The translations under genes and the position numbers were made by a program. A stretch of DNA of 64,000 nt. Source: Lysinibacillus cavernae (GTDB lineage Bacteria > Bacillota > Bacilli > Bacillales_A > Planococcaceae). The stretch covers positions 150,708 to 214,707 of the forward strand of contig NZ_WMEF01000008.1 of assembly GCF_009724685.1 (NCBI RefSeq), read 5' to 3'. Numbering within the stretch: position 1 is the stretch's first letter; every line of letters starts with the position of its first letter. The notes beneath the pieces are model-generated. The model did not search any database. It was not told the DNA's origin and worked only from the letters and a program-made list of their open reading frames with translations. Positions 54,944 through 63,089 of this stretch are shown here, in pieces.

Positions 54944-55213
54944 GCTTTTTTAAAGAAAAAAAAGCCTTTTCATCCTAAAATTTAGGACGAAAAGACATGC
55001 CTTCCGTGGTACCACCTACATTGAATATCATACGATATTCCACTTATCTCATAACGCTAGAGACTGCGCCTAGTTTGGCTAGGACGTTTCACGAAGTAGG
55101 TTCATCAGTCTTACTTGTACAATGCCTTGCAGCCGATGGGCATCGCTCTCTTGTCAAACAGTTACTAACTACTAGTCTTCATTCGTTTTTTCATCATACA
55201 GTTTTCAACTATT
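54944..55213 (-). promoter_or_regulatory. T-box leader of proBA, proline specifier
   Basis: On the minus strand the T-box consensus GGTGGTACCACGG is at 55004-55016. A terminator follows (CTTTTCGTCCTAA with TTAGGATGAAAAG and nine Ts, about 54950-54993). Upstream, in GAACCTACTT, the codon CCT (55098-55100) is in the position of the specifier, matching tRNA-Pro. Uncharged tRNA-Pro would stabilise the antiterminator and turn proBA on when proline is short. Confidence 0.85.
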
Positions 55214-55219
55214 GAATAA

Positions 55220-55248
55220 AGAATGCACTACTTCCAAAAGCCTGTCAA
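55220..55248 (-). promoter_or_regulatory. likely promoter of the proBA T-box transcript
   Basis: TTGACA (55243-55248) is followed at 17 bp by CATTCT (55220-55225) on the minus strand. The -35 box is perfect; the -10 box is weak. Confidence 0.4.
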
Positions 55249-55329
55249 GCGGAACAGAGGAATTACTTGAAAGTTTTGATAAATCAAGAAATGATGCGAA
55301 AAAATGAAGGAGAGAGGGAATATTATTGC

Positions 55330-55713
55330 TTATTTAAACCACCAAATGGCGACGAAAAGTGGAAGCATAGCCAAAATGATCACAAAAAAGCTCCATAGCA
55401 CCTGTTTTACAGAAGACATATTTTTAGGTTTAATGCTCATTTGTTCATATAGCTGGTTAATGGCATATTGCTCTTTCGAATAAAGCATTGCTTGAAATTC
55501 TTCGTAATCTTGAATATAACTAGAGGGGGCACGTGGACTAAAGCGTAAATTTCGAATGGAGTCCGTAATCTCTTTGTCACCCATCCAATAGGTGATCACA
55601 GGCGCTAAGCCTGTATTTTGTGATGCCTTTACCTCAATGTCATATGACTTCATTTTATAGTAAACTTGCCCTTGCTCATCCTCATATTGTGTAACAATAT
55701 CACTTACGGCCAT
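55330..55713 (-). CDS. hypothetical protein with C-terminal membrane anchor
   Basis: A 127-residue protein I do not recognise. Residues 1-100 are polar and soluble, with DIVTQYEDEQGQVYYKMKSY near the start; the last 22 residues are one hydrophobic segment (WSFFVIILAMLPLFVAIWWF) ending in Lys. This suggests a tail-anchored membrane protein with the polar part in the cytoplasm. GAGGTGAT six bases before ATG 55713 supports that start. Monocistronic. Confidence 0.6.
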   Translation of the reverse strand: MAVSDIVTQYEDEQGQVYYKMKSYDIEVKASQNTGLAPVITYWMGDKEITDSIRNLRFSPRAPSSYIQDYEEFQAMLYSKEQYAINQLYEQMSIKPKNMSSVKQVLWSFFVIILAMLPLFVAIWWFK

Positions 55714-55930
55714 TAACAATCACCTCTTATGGAAGTTATCTATTATATTATGAGTTTCTACTATTATAATGTATTAGGAGAGAAAAGTATTGCAGAAACG
55801 AGTATATTTTGTGAAACGAAAGTTCATGAAAAATTTTCGATAAAGTCATAAACTTACATCTAGTGAGAACAACGTCATGTAGTATAATGTAAATAGTTTT
55901 TTATATAGAAGTTGAAGGAAGGGAAACTTT

Positions 55931-56554
55931 TTGGAAATCTCAACGTTATTCGCGTTTTTAGGTGCAGCGATTATTTTAACCATTATGCCAGGACCAGATA
56001 ATTTGTTTGTGCTTGCTCAAAGTATTACACAAGATAAAAAGGCAGGTATTGCCACATCGCTTGGATTATGCACGGGTCTACTTGTCCATATTAGTGCAGC
56101 GGTACTCGGTATTTCTGCAATTATTTATCAATCGACAATCATTTTCTCAATCGTTAAATTTGCAGGAGCAGCGTATTTATTATATCTAGCTTGGCAATCA
56201 TTTCGTGCCAAGGGTGATCCATTTACCTTGCAACAGCAAAACGCGCAAGCTTATGTCAAATTATATAAAAAAGGAATTTTAATGAATATTTTAAATCCAA
56301 AAGTATCTTTATTTTTCCTAGCGCTATTACCACAGTTTGTCAATCCATCACAGGGTCATGTTGCGTTTCAAATGTTTATTTTGGGTATAGTATTTTTAGT
56401 ACAAGCATTAGTATTATTTTCATTATTTAGTATATTTGCAGGGAAAGTAAGAAAAGTCATTATCGGCCAACCTGCGATCGCTAAGCGATTAAATATGATT
56501 CAAGGTATCCTATTCACATTTATTGGGATACAAATTGCCATCAGCAAACAATAG
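55931..56554 (+). CDS. LysE family amino acid exporter
   Basis: A 207-residue membrane protein with six hydrophobic segments. The N-terminal IILTIMPGPDNLFVLAQSIT and LLYLAWQSFRAKGDP are typical of LysE/RhtB exporters of amino acids or homoserine lactones. It starts with TTG after a GAAGGAAGGG site. The DUF1835 gene follows within 13 bases, so the two probably form an operon. Confidence 0.87.
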   Translation: MEISTLFAFLGAAIILTIMPGPDNLFVLAQSITQDKKAGIATSLGLCTGLLVHISAAVLGISAIIYQSTIIFSIVKFAGAAYLLYLAWQSFRAKGDPFTLQQQNAQAYVKLYKKGILMNILNPKVSLFFLALLPQFVNPSQGHVAFQMFILGIVFLVQALVLFSLFSIFAGKVRKVIIGQPAIAKRLNMIQGILFTFIGIQIAISKQ

Positions 56555-56566
56555 GGAGGAATGGTC

Positions 56567-57358
56567 ATGGCTATATTACATATTACGTTTAACTTAGCAA
56601 CTCAGGGTTCCATGAAACTTGCCATCCGTCAACATCATTTGCAGCGTGATGAATCCGTTCTAAGTGTTCACGACGATTTCTCGATTGGACCTCTTAGAAG
56701 CATTGAAGAACGGAAAAGTTGGTTAACCACTCATATATTTAAGGACAATGATGATCAGCAATTGTACGATGATATGTTTGGAAACTGGAAGAAAAAAATT
56801 GCCAATTTACCATGTGATATGGATGTTTGGATTTGGTATAGTCAAAATGCTCATGAACAAATTGCGCTACGTTATGTAATGAGTGAGTTTATTCAAAAAT
56901 GTAGTATGGTGTATGGAATTGATGCAACAGAAGGTCTGAAGCGTATTCAACCCAATATGGACATTCGTCATACAGGTGAGCTTTCCTCAGAGATGCTAAT
57001 GAAGCTGCGCCCCGATGCAAAACGATTTTCTGTGCAAGAGTGTCAACAGCTTGCTAAGGAGTGGGAGGACATCAAAGAACAGCCAAGTACACTACGACTG
57101 TGGGAAAATGGTCTTCAGCATGTAGAAGAAGATGCACTGGATGCGCTCATTATCGACAGTGCAAAAGGTTTGCATGTTCAGCACAATGAAGATTGGCTTA
57201 TGTCCACACATATTATTGCGAAGATATTTGAAACAGTGGATGATTATGTAGGTGATGATTTTGTAGAATATCGTCTGCTAAAACTCGTGAAACAAGGACT
57301 GTTTGAGATGAAAGGTGATTCAACAGAGAGCCATTCTTATCAAGTAAAATTACGTTAA
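56567..57358 (+). CDS. DUF1835 domain protein
   Basis: A 263-residue soluble protein. The N-terminal 120 residues match DUF1835 (LHITFNLATQGSMKLAIRQ, DDFSIGPLRSIEERKSWL, DVWIWYSQNAHEQIALRYVM), followed by a C-terminal DUF3658-like region. Function is unknown. ATG 56567 is six bases from GGGAGGA; an ATG at 56561 touches that site. Second gene behind the LysE exporter. Confidence 0.8.
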   Translation: MAILHITFNLATQGSMKLAIRQHHLQRDESVLSVHDDFSIGPLRSIEERKSWLTTHIFKDNDDQQLYDDMFGNWKKKIANLPCDMDVWIWYSQNAHEQIALRYVMSEFIQKCSMVYGIDATEGLKRIQPNMDIRHTGELSSEMLMKLRPDAKRFSVQECQQLAKEWEDIKEQPSTLRLWENGLQHVEEDALDALIIDSAKGLHVQHNEDWLMSTHIIAKIFETVDDYVGDDFVEYRLLKLVKQGLFEMKGDSTESHSYQVKLR

Positions 57359-57458
57359 TTAAAGATCAGGGCTACTCTGTAAGATTAAGTGCAAGTAATT
57401 GTACATTATGTCTTATTCAATAGTGTTTCTTTTATAATGTTACACATTAAATAAAAAT

Positions 57459-57498
57459 GCACATTACTAAATGATTTAATTTAGTGGTGTGCTTTTTT
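57459..57498 (+). terminator. terminator in the left arm of the palindromic element
   Basis: A 14-bp stem with two G-T pairs (57459-57472 with 57479-57492), followed by six Ts. It can end the LysE/DUF1835 transcript. Confidence 0.65.
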
Positions 57499-57612
57499 GC
57501 TTTGGCAATCTTTCTCATTTAGAACAGTTGGTTTCTTTTTGTAAAAAATCAGCGTTTACAACTTACTTTAAATCGAACTTTATTAAATAGCTACATCTAT
57601 ATAAACATAAAA

Positions 57613-57677
57613 GCAGAATGAGTCCTTCAACTAATTCTGCAAAAAGCTATTATAATGTGTAACATTCTATTTGTCAT
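57613..57677 (-). promoter_or_regulatory. promoter followed by a hairpin in the right arm
   Basis: On the minus strand ATGACA (57672-57677), 17-bp spacer, TATAAT (57649-57654). A hairpin (GCAGAAT with ATTCTGC, 57613-57640) with a short T run follows closely. The unit could yield a very short RNA. Confidence 0.35.
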
Positions 57678-57787
57678 GTTGTTAAATCTTTAATAGTAGA
57701 AAGTAAACTTGACTTTTAATAAAACAACTTGCCCTGATCTTTTACTTTTATTATGAATCCAGTCATCCTGTAAAGGAAATTTTCATG

Positions 57788-57889
57788 TTAGAAAAAATAC
57801 CTAAAAATGGCTGATAAAATGAAAAACGTTACTACTCCTAGAAGAAAAATAAGTATGTTTTTTGTTACGTTGCTTATATTTCCCATCAT
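57788..57889 (-). CDS. possible 33-residue membrane microprotein
   Basis: A short frame MMGNISNVTKNILIFLLGVV continuing to a total of 33 residues, with one long hydrophobic segment ending in FRYFF. Upstream there is only a weak GTGAAAG site. It lies between the palindromic element and the LysR gene. Composition is that of a single-span membrane peptide, such as a small toxin or regulator of a membrane protein. Evidence is weak: AT-rich DNA often gives hydrophobic frames. Confidence 0.25.
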   Translation of the reverse strand: MMGNISNVTKNILIFLLGVVTFFILSAIFRYFF

Positions 57890-58050
57890 TTCTTTCACTA
57901 ATAATTTACAATTAACCTAAGACTAACAATGGATATACAATCATTTCAACTATCTATTCACGCCATTTTTTGCGACATTTTAGCGATCTTAAGATAGTGG
58001 ATGGGAAGAAGCCTTGCAATGTGAAAAAATAGGGGGTTTTACTGAAAATA
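57890..58050. other. intergenic DNA between the microprotein frame and the LysR terminator
   Basis: About 160 AT-rich bases in which I see no gene or clear motif. Confidence 0.3.
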
Positions 58051-58096
58051 GAAAGCGAGTAAACATAACACCGAAGTGTTATGGTTACTCGCTTTC
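58051..58096 (-). terminator. terminator of the LysR gene
   Basis: A long stem, GAAAGCGAGTAAACATAACAC (58051-58071; 21 bases) with 58076-58096, one mismatch, tight CGAA loop. A U-rich tail on the minus strand is weak. Confidence 0.6.
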
Positions 58097-58099
58097 CGT

Positions 58100-58981
58100 T
58101 TATTTATTTTCATAAAAATCGAAGACAAATTGCTTAAATTGACGCGCTGATGGGGGCAAATAGCGATTCTCTATCCAAGCCATGCCAATAATTCGTTCAC
58201 ATACCATGTCTTCAACATGAATCTTGACGATTTTTTTCGGATTCAAATCCTCATCATCTGGTAGTAAGGAAACACCAAGCCCTGCTCCAACAAAACCAGC
58301 AATGGTAGATACCTCGTCACCTTCATATGAGATTATGGGCTTTATGCCTGCAGCATTTAACAAGCGATCAGCAGAACGACGTAATGCATAGCCCTTTTTC
58401 ATCAACACAAAATTTTCATGCTCCAATTCTTTCATTTTAATGCTCTTGCGGTGGGCAAGTGGGTGGTCTATGGGTACCATAATAAAGAGCTCATCTCGCC
58501 ACAGTTCCTTCCAACAAACGGGTGGCTCTGTATCAATTGCAGCCAGTAAACAGAGGTCTAACTCACCAGCCAGCAACTGTTTTAACTGTGAATGGGAGTA
58601 GTTTTGCGTGAAATGAAAACGGATATGGGGGTGCTTTTGACGAAAAGCACGAATCAAGTCTGGTACGATACTCGTTCCAAGTGTATGTAAAAAACCAAGT
58701 GAGACATCTCCAAGCTCCGGATTATTAAGTTCCTGTAATTCTAAAACAGCCTTTTCATATTCTTTACGCATTCGTTGCACACGATATAAGAACAATTCGC
58801 CATATCGGTTTAGCATAATCGAGCGCCCTTGTCTGTCAAAAAGCGGTACACCTAATTCTTCTTCCAGCTTAGAAATAGAACGACTTAGTGCTGGCTGTGA
58901 AATCGCTAATGCTTCAGCAGCTCTTGTCATATGCTCTAACTTTGCAACCGTTACAAAATACTCCAATTGTTGCCACTCCAT
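58100..58981 (-). CDS. LysR family transcriptional regulator
   Basis: A 293-residue regulator. The N-terminal helix-turn-helix is in LEHMTRAAEALAISQPALSR, followed by SISKLEEELGVPLFDRQGRS; the effector domain covers about 90-290. Similar to the YybE/GltC group. No divergent gene lies close by (the esterase starts 285 bases away), so the target is uncertain. AGAGAGGTG precedes the ATG. Confidence 0.87.
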   Translation of the reverse strand: MEWQQLEYFVTVAKLEHMTRAAEALAISQPALSRSISKLEEELGVPLFDRQGRSIMLNRYGELFLYRVQRMRKEYEKAVLELQELNNPELGDVSLGFLHTLGTSIVPDLIRAFRQKHPHIRFHFTQNYSHSQLKQLLAGELDLCLLAAIDTEPPVCWKELWRDELFIMVPIDHPLAHRKSIKMKELEHENFVLMKKGYALRRSADRLLNAAGIKPIISYEGDEVSTIAGFVGAGLGVSLLPDDEDLNPKKIVKIHVEDMVCERIIGMAWIENRYLPPSARQFKQFVFDFYENK

Positions 58982-59265
58982 TTTTTCACCTCTCTTCTCA
59001 TTATTTTTAAGTTATCTGCATTATAACGGGAAACAGACTGGAAGTATAGGTATCAAAAGTTTTTTAAAAGGACGTGGTATTTAAATAGAAGAATGGAAAA
59101 GTGAAGTAGCAGAAAGAGTGATAGTACAGCCATTAACCTGACATCATTGATGCACAAAACACATCAATTTGATAAAAACTATAAATTATACATTATGAAT
59201 AAAGGGTGATAAGATAGACACATAAAGTACACAATTATAAATTTCCGTGAAGGGGATATCATAAA

Positions 59266-60018
59266 ATGAAGTTAACAAAGCCACAACCTCTAACAATCGA
59301 GGGAGGCAAAAAAGCCGTACTATTACTGCATGGATTCACAGGTAGCACAAAAGATGTGAAAAAACTAGGAGAATTTTTATCTCAACGAGGTTATACCGTT
59401 CATGCACCAATTTATAGTGGGCACGGCGTTGAACCAGAAGCATTATTAGAAACAAGACCAGAGGACTGGTGGAACGATGTAGTAGAAGGTTATAACTTCC
59501 TACATAAGAAAGGCCATGAAGAAATCGCTGTTGTGGGGATTTCACTTGGTGGCGTCTTCTCATTAAAAGTTGCAGAGACGTTCCCAGTGAAAGCATGTGT
59601 AGCAATGTGTGCACCGATTACACGTGATAATTCGAAAGGTTTATTCACACGTCTGTACCACTATGCTCGTTTATATAAACATTTTGAAAATAAATCAAAA
59701 GATCAAATTATTTCAGAATTACATGAGTTACGTATTTCACCAAAAGATTCATTAGATGGCGTCACACGTTTAACAACTGAAACACGTGAGGAATTATCTA
59801 CAATCAAAGCACCAACACTAGTATTACAAGGTTCACTAGATGATGAGCTATATCAAGAAAGTGCGCCTTTCATTTTAAATACTGTAGAAACTGATGATAA
59901 AGAAATCATTTGGTATGAAAATTCAGGTCATATTATTACGTTAGACAAAGAACGTGATAAAGTATATGAAGATGTTTATAAATTTTTGGATCATATTGAA
60001 TGGTCAGTGGCAAACTAA
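59266..60018 (+). CDS. est: carboxylesterase of the Est30/YvaK type
   Basis: A 250-residue alpha/beta hydrolase that cleaves short- to medium-chain carboxyl esters. The catalytic triad is Ser93 in GISLGG, Asp192 or 193 in GSLDDELY, and His222 in NSGHIITLD, at nearly the same positions as in Geobacillus Est30. LLHGFTGST near residue 21 forms the oxyanion hole. No signal peptide, so cytoplasmic. Monocistronic with its own terminator. Confidence 0.92.
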   Translation: MKLTKPQPLTIEGGKKAVLLLHGFTGSTKDVKKLGEFLSQRGYTVHAPIYSGHGVEPEALLETRPEDWWNDVVEGYNFLHKKGHEEIAVVGISLGGVFSLKVAETFPVKACVAMCAPITRDNSKGLFTRLYHYARLYKHFENKSKDQIISELHELRISPKDSLDGVTRLTTETREELSTIKAPTLVLQGSLDDELYQESAPFILNTVETDDKEIIWYENSGHIITLDKERDKVYEDVYKFLDHIEWSVAN

Positions 60019-60023
60019 GGAGG

Positions 60024-60052
60024 AGCTGTCAGCGGGCAGCTCTTTTTTTGTT
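60024..60052 (+). terminator. terminator of the carboxylesterase gene
   Basis: GGAGCTGTC pairs with GGCAGCTC around a small loop, followed by eight Ts. Confidence 0.65.
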
Positions 60053-60203
60053 TAATAAACTTCTCTTTAAAGCATTCATCTAAATAAACGAAAAAACTAT
60101 TGTAATTATAATAAATGCTTGATAACATGATTGAATTGTAGTGAAAAATCATTCGATTAAAATAATTTGCTATAGTCTAAAACATCTAAGGAGCACATCA
60201 ATT

Positions 60204-61544
60204 ATGCAACAAAAAATACCTTTCTCAACTTACGCAGTCATCGGTACGATGTTATTTGGACTGTATTTCGGAGCAGGGAACCTTATCTTTCCAATTCAAA
60301 TGGGTCAATTAGCTGGGACCAATTTTTGGTTTGGGTTAATCGGATTTTTAGTCACTGCTATCGGGCTACCATTCCTCGGAATTTTAGCGATTGGATTATC
60401 AGGTAGTAATGGTCTACGTGATTTAGCGAATCGTGTTCACCCTGTATTTGGTATTGTTTTTTCATTGGCACTTTACTTAACAATCGGACCGTTTTTTGCG
60501 ATTCCACGTACAGCAACTGTACCTTTTGTAGTAGGCTTTGAACCCTATATTCAAGCTCAACATGCAACGCTACTACTAGCAGTATTTAGCTTTATATTTT
60601 TCGCCATTGTTTACTATTTCTCTTTAAATCCAGCAAAGATAATGGATTACATCGGTAAATATTTAACACCTGCTTTTTTAGTTGTGCTATTTATTCTAAT
60701 TATTACGAGCATCGTTAAGCCAATGGGCGATTTCCAGCAACCAATGGGGGCTTATATGGATGCTGCCTTTATGACAGGCTTTAAAGAAGGCTATAATACG
60801 ATGGACGCCTTAGCATCACTTGCATTCGGGATTGTAGTCATCAATGCGATTAAAAGTGCTGGTATTACAGATCGAAAGGAAATAGCCAAGGCTACATGGA
60901 AATCGGGCATTTTTGCAATGGCCTTAATGACGATCATTTACGGTCTGATTACGTATATGGGGGCTTCAAGTATTCATGCTGTAGGTAATTTTGATAATGG
61001 AGGCTTAATTTTTGCCGCTGTGGCGGATCACTACTTTGGCTCTTTTGGGGCAATTTTATTGGCGCTTATTATTGTCCTTGCTTGTTTAAAGACAAGTATC
61101 GGTTTAATTACGTCTTGTAGTGAATTTTTCCACGAAGTGTTTCCAAAAATTAGCTATAAATGGTTTGTGTTCATACTTTGTGTTGTGTCCTTTACGATTG
61201 CAAACTTTGGCTTAAACAATATCATCCAATTTGCCATCCCTGTTTTAATGTTCTTATATCCACTAGCAATCGTATTAATATTGCTTGCGCTTAGCTCATC
61301 ATTCTTTCATAATAAGCAAACGGTTTATGCTATTGCGATGATTTTTACTTTTTTCATTAGTTTGATTGATGGCTATAAAGCATTGGTTGAAAGTGTACCA
61401 GGTGCAAAAATAAGCGTTTTGGACGCTGTTGAGAAGCTTTATTCAACGATACTTCCTTTTTATGACATAGGATTGGGTTGGATACTGCCAGCGCTTATTG
61501 GAGTAGTTATTGGAAGTCTTTTTCCATCCAGGAAAGTGTTATAA
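60204..61544 (+). CDS. brnQ: branched-chain amino acid:cation symporter
   Basis: A 446-residue membrane protein with 12 hydrophobic segments that imports leucine, isoleucine and valine with sodium or protons. The N-terminal FGLYFGAGNLIFPIQMGQLA and AIPRTATVPFVVGF are family signatures. ATG 60204 has AAGGAG upstream; an earlier in-frame ATG (60141) would add 21 residues not typical of BrnQ. No T-box is visible in the leader. Confidence 0.93.
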   Translation: MQQKIPFSTYAVIGTMLFGLYFGAGNLIFPIQMGQLAGTNFWFGLIGFLVTAIGLPFLGILAIGLSGSNGLRDLANRVHPVFGIVFSLALYLTIGPFFAIPRTATVPFVVGFEPYIQAQHATLLLAVFSFIFFAIVYYFSLNPAKIMDYIGKYLTPAFLVVLFILIITSIVKPMGDFQQPMGAYMDAAFMTGFKEGYNTMDALASLAFGIVVINAIKSAGITDRKEIAKATWKSGIFAMALMTIIYGLITYMGASSIHAVGNFDNGGLIFAAVADHYFGSFGAILLALIIVLACLKTSIGLITSCSEFFHEVFPKISYKWFVFILCVVSFTIANFGLNNIIQFAIPVLMFLYPLAIVLILLALSSSFFHNKQTVYAIAMIFTFFISLIDGYKALVESVPGAKISVLDAVEKLYSTILPFYDIGLGWILPALIGVVIGSLFPSRKVL

Positions 61545-61549
61545 TGAAA

Positions 61550-61588
61550 AATGGCACGCACAGGGAATGATTACTGTGCGTGCTTTTT
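61550..61588. terminator. terminator between brnQ and the SDR gene
   Basis: GGCACGCACAG pairs with CTGTGCGTGC, with A-rich and T-rich flanks, so it can serve both convergent genes. Confidence 0.7.
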
Positions 61589-61594
61589 GTTGGA

Positions 61595-62353
61595 TTAGTA
61601 AGCTGTCCAGCCACCATCTACTGCAATAACTTGTCCGTTCACAAAGCTTGCTTCGTCCGAGCCAAGGAAAATAGCTAATTGAGCGATTTCTTCTGGTTGA
61701 CCAGCACGTGGGTTAATAGAAAGACCAAGTGCTTGGCGAGCGGCACCAGTTTGGCTCATATTTGTCATAGAAGAGGCGATATTGGTGATAACTGCCCCTG
61801 GCGCAATACCATTACAGCGGATATTTTTATCAGCATACATAAAAGCAGTATTTTTTGTTAAACCAACAACCGCATGTTTAGAAGCCGTATAAGCAGCCCC
61901 TGCACGTGCCCCATATAGGCCACCAGCAGAAATATTATTAACAAAGACACCGTGTCCTTGTGCAAGGAAAATTTCTGTTGCCATACGCATTGAGCGCATG
62001 ACTGCCGTCGTATTGACTGCAAACACTTTATCCCAACGTTCATCAGAAATTTCACCAACTGGCTCCATTCCATCCATGATGCCAGCATTGTTGACTAAAA
62101 TATCTAATTGACCATAGTTGTTTTTCGTTTCATCAAATAAACGTTGTAAGTCTTCTGTTGATGCGACATTTGTTTGAATGGCAAATGCTGAACCTCCAGC
62201 CGCTTGAATGCCTTCCACAACCGCTTGGGCACCCTCTAAATTTAAGTCTGAAACGACAACCTTAGCGCCTTCTTTTGCATACCCTTCTGCAATGGCTTTC
62301 CCCATACCTGAAGCTGCTCCTGTCACAATGGCTACTTTACCTTCTAATCTCAT
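61595..62353 (-). CDS. short-chain dehydrogenase/reductase (SDR)
   Basis: A 252-residue NAD(P)-dependent oxidoreductase. TGAASGMGKAIAEGYAKEG binds the cofactor, the Ser is in NNISAGGLYGAR, YTASKHAVVG is the catalytic YxxxK, and VNGQVIAVDGGWTAY ends it. The closest groups are glucose 1-dehydrogenase-like and 3-oxoacyl reductase-like SDRs; the substrate is unknown. It is divergent from a TetR regulator, which probably represses it. GGAGGT precedes the ATG. Confidence 0.88.
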   Translation of the reverse strand: MRLEGKVAIVTGAASGMGKAIAEGYAKEGAKVVVSDLNLEGAQAVVEGIQAAGGSAFAIQTNVASTEDLQRLFDETKNNYGQLDILVNNAGIMDGMEPVGEISDERWDKVFAVNTTAVMRSMRMATEIFLAQGHGVFVNNISAGGLYGARAGAAYTASKHAVVGLTKNTAFMYADKNIRCNGIAPGAVITNIASSMTNMSQTGAARQALGLSINPRAGQPEEIAQLAIFLGSDEASFVNGQVIAVDGGWTAY

Positions 62354-62507
62354 CTCAAAGACCTCCTCATTGTATTTCGTTAAATATTGAACATCTGTTC
62401 ATTAAAATCATATAATAGATTTGAAAGCGATTTCAATACGCAAAAAATCTCGATGTGTTGAGTAATCAACACTTTTTAGAAAACTGTATAGTAAGGAGCT
62501 GAAAAAA

Positions 62508-63089
62508 TTGCGTACAACGGATTTACGAATCATTAAAACGAAACAAGCCCTGCACAACGCCTTATTGACCTTGCTCATTCAAAAGCCATTGGAACAAATA
62601 TCTATTGCTGAAATATGCAGAGAGGCTAAAGTCAATAGGGGGACTTTTTATTTACATTACGAGCAAAAAGAGGGACTCTTTGAAGAATACTTTCAGGAGA
62701 TTATGGAAGATTTATATCAATCTTATGAAGAACCCTATCGTGCCGTGACAACTTTGGATACCAATCAATTAGATCCGAACACCATTCGTATTTTTCATCA
62801 TATTGAACGCTATAAAATGTTTTATCGTATTGTGTTTTCTAAAAATGTTCCTTTGACATACTATTACATGTTATTTGATGGCATTTATTCACTGTTAGAA
62901 CGAGATATTACCTCTCATCACGAGCATCAAATGGCTGATAACATTTCGATCGGGTATTATAGCGCCTATCAAGCAAACGCCATCATCGGGCTTATTATCC
63001 AATGGTATCGCGGAGATTTTAGCGATAGTGTGACCGTTTTAAATCAGCAGCTAGCTGCCATTTTAAAGAATGTTCGAAGCGGTGGATAG
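62508..63089 (+). CDS. TetR family regulator with repeat-derived C-terminus
   Basis: A 193-residue repressor starting with TTG after AAGGAGCTG. The helix-turn-helix is in LEQISIAEICREAKVNRGTF, and the C-terminal domain is of the TetR_C_7 kind. It lies divergently from an SDR gene, its likely target. The last codons (Gly-Gly-stop, GGTGGATAG) have the same sequence as the unit GGTGGATAGAACG of the repeat array that follows, so the array appears to supply the end of the gene. Confidence 0.85.
   Translation: MRTTDLRIIKTKQALHNALLTLLIQKPLEQISIAEICREAKVNRGTFYLHYEQKEGLFEEYFQEIMEDLYQSYEEPYRAVTTLDTNQLDPNTIRIFHHIERYKMFYRIVFSKNVPLTYYYMLFDGIYSLLERDITSHHEHQMADNISIGYYSAYQANAIIGLIIQWYRGDFSDSVTVLNQQLAAILKNVRSGG

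Larger units (their letters stand above)
57361..57742. mobile_element. MITE-like imperfect palindromic element, about 382 bp
   Basis: The ends are exact 12-bp inverted repeats: AAAGATCAGGGC (57361-57372) and GCCCTGATCTTT (57731-57742). A second exact pair, TGTTACACATTA (57438-57449) and its complement (57653-57664), lies 77 and 78 bp inside the ends, so the arms are mirrored over about 100 bp. Weaker matches lie between. No open frame for a transposase is present, so it would be non-autonomous. It starts two bases after the DUF1835 stop. I see no clear target-site duplication. Confidence 0.5.

Noticed and set aside
54997..55215. 72-codon plus-strand frame opposite the T-box leader
   Set aside because: The DNA is fully explained by the T-box RNA structure on the minus strand.
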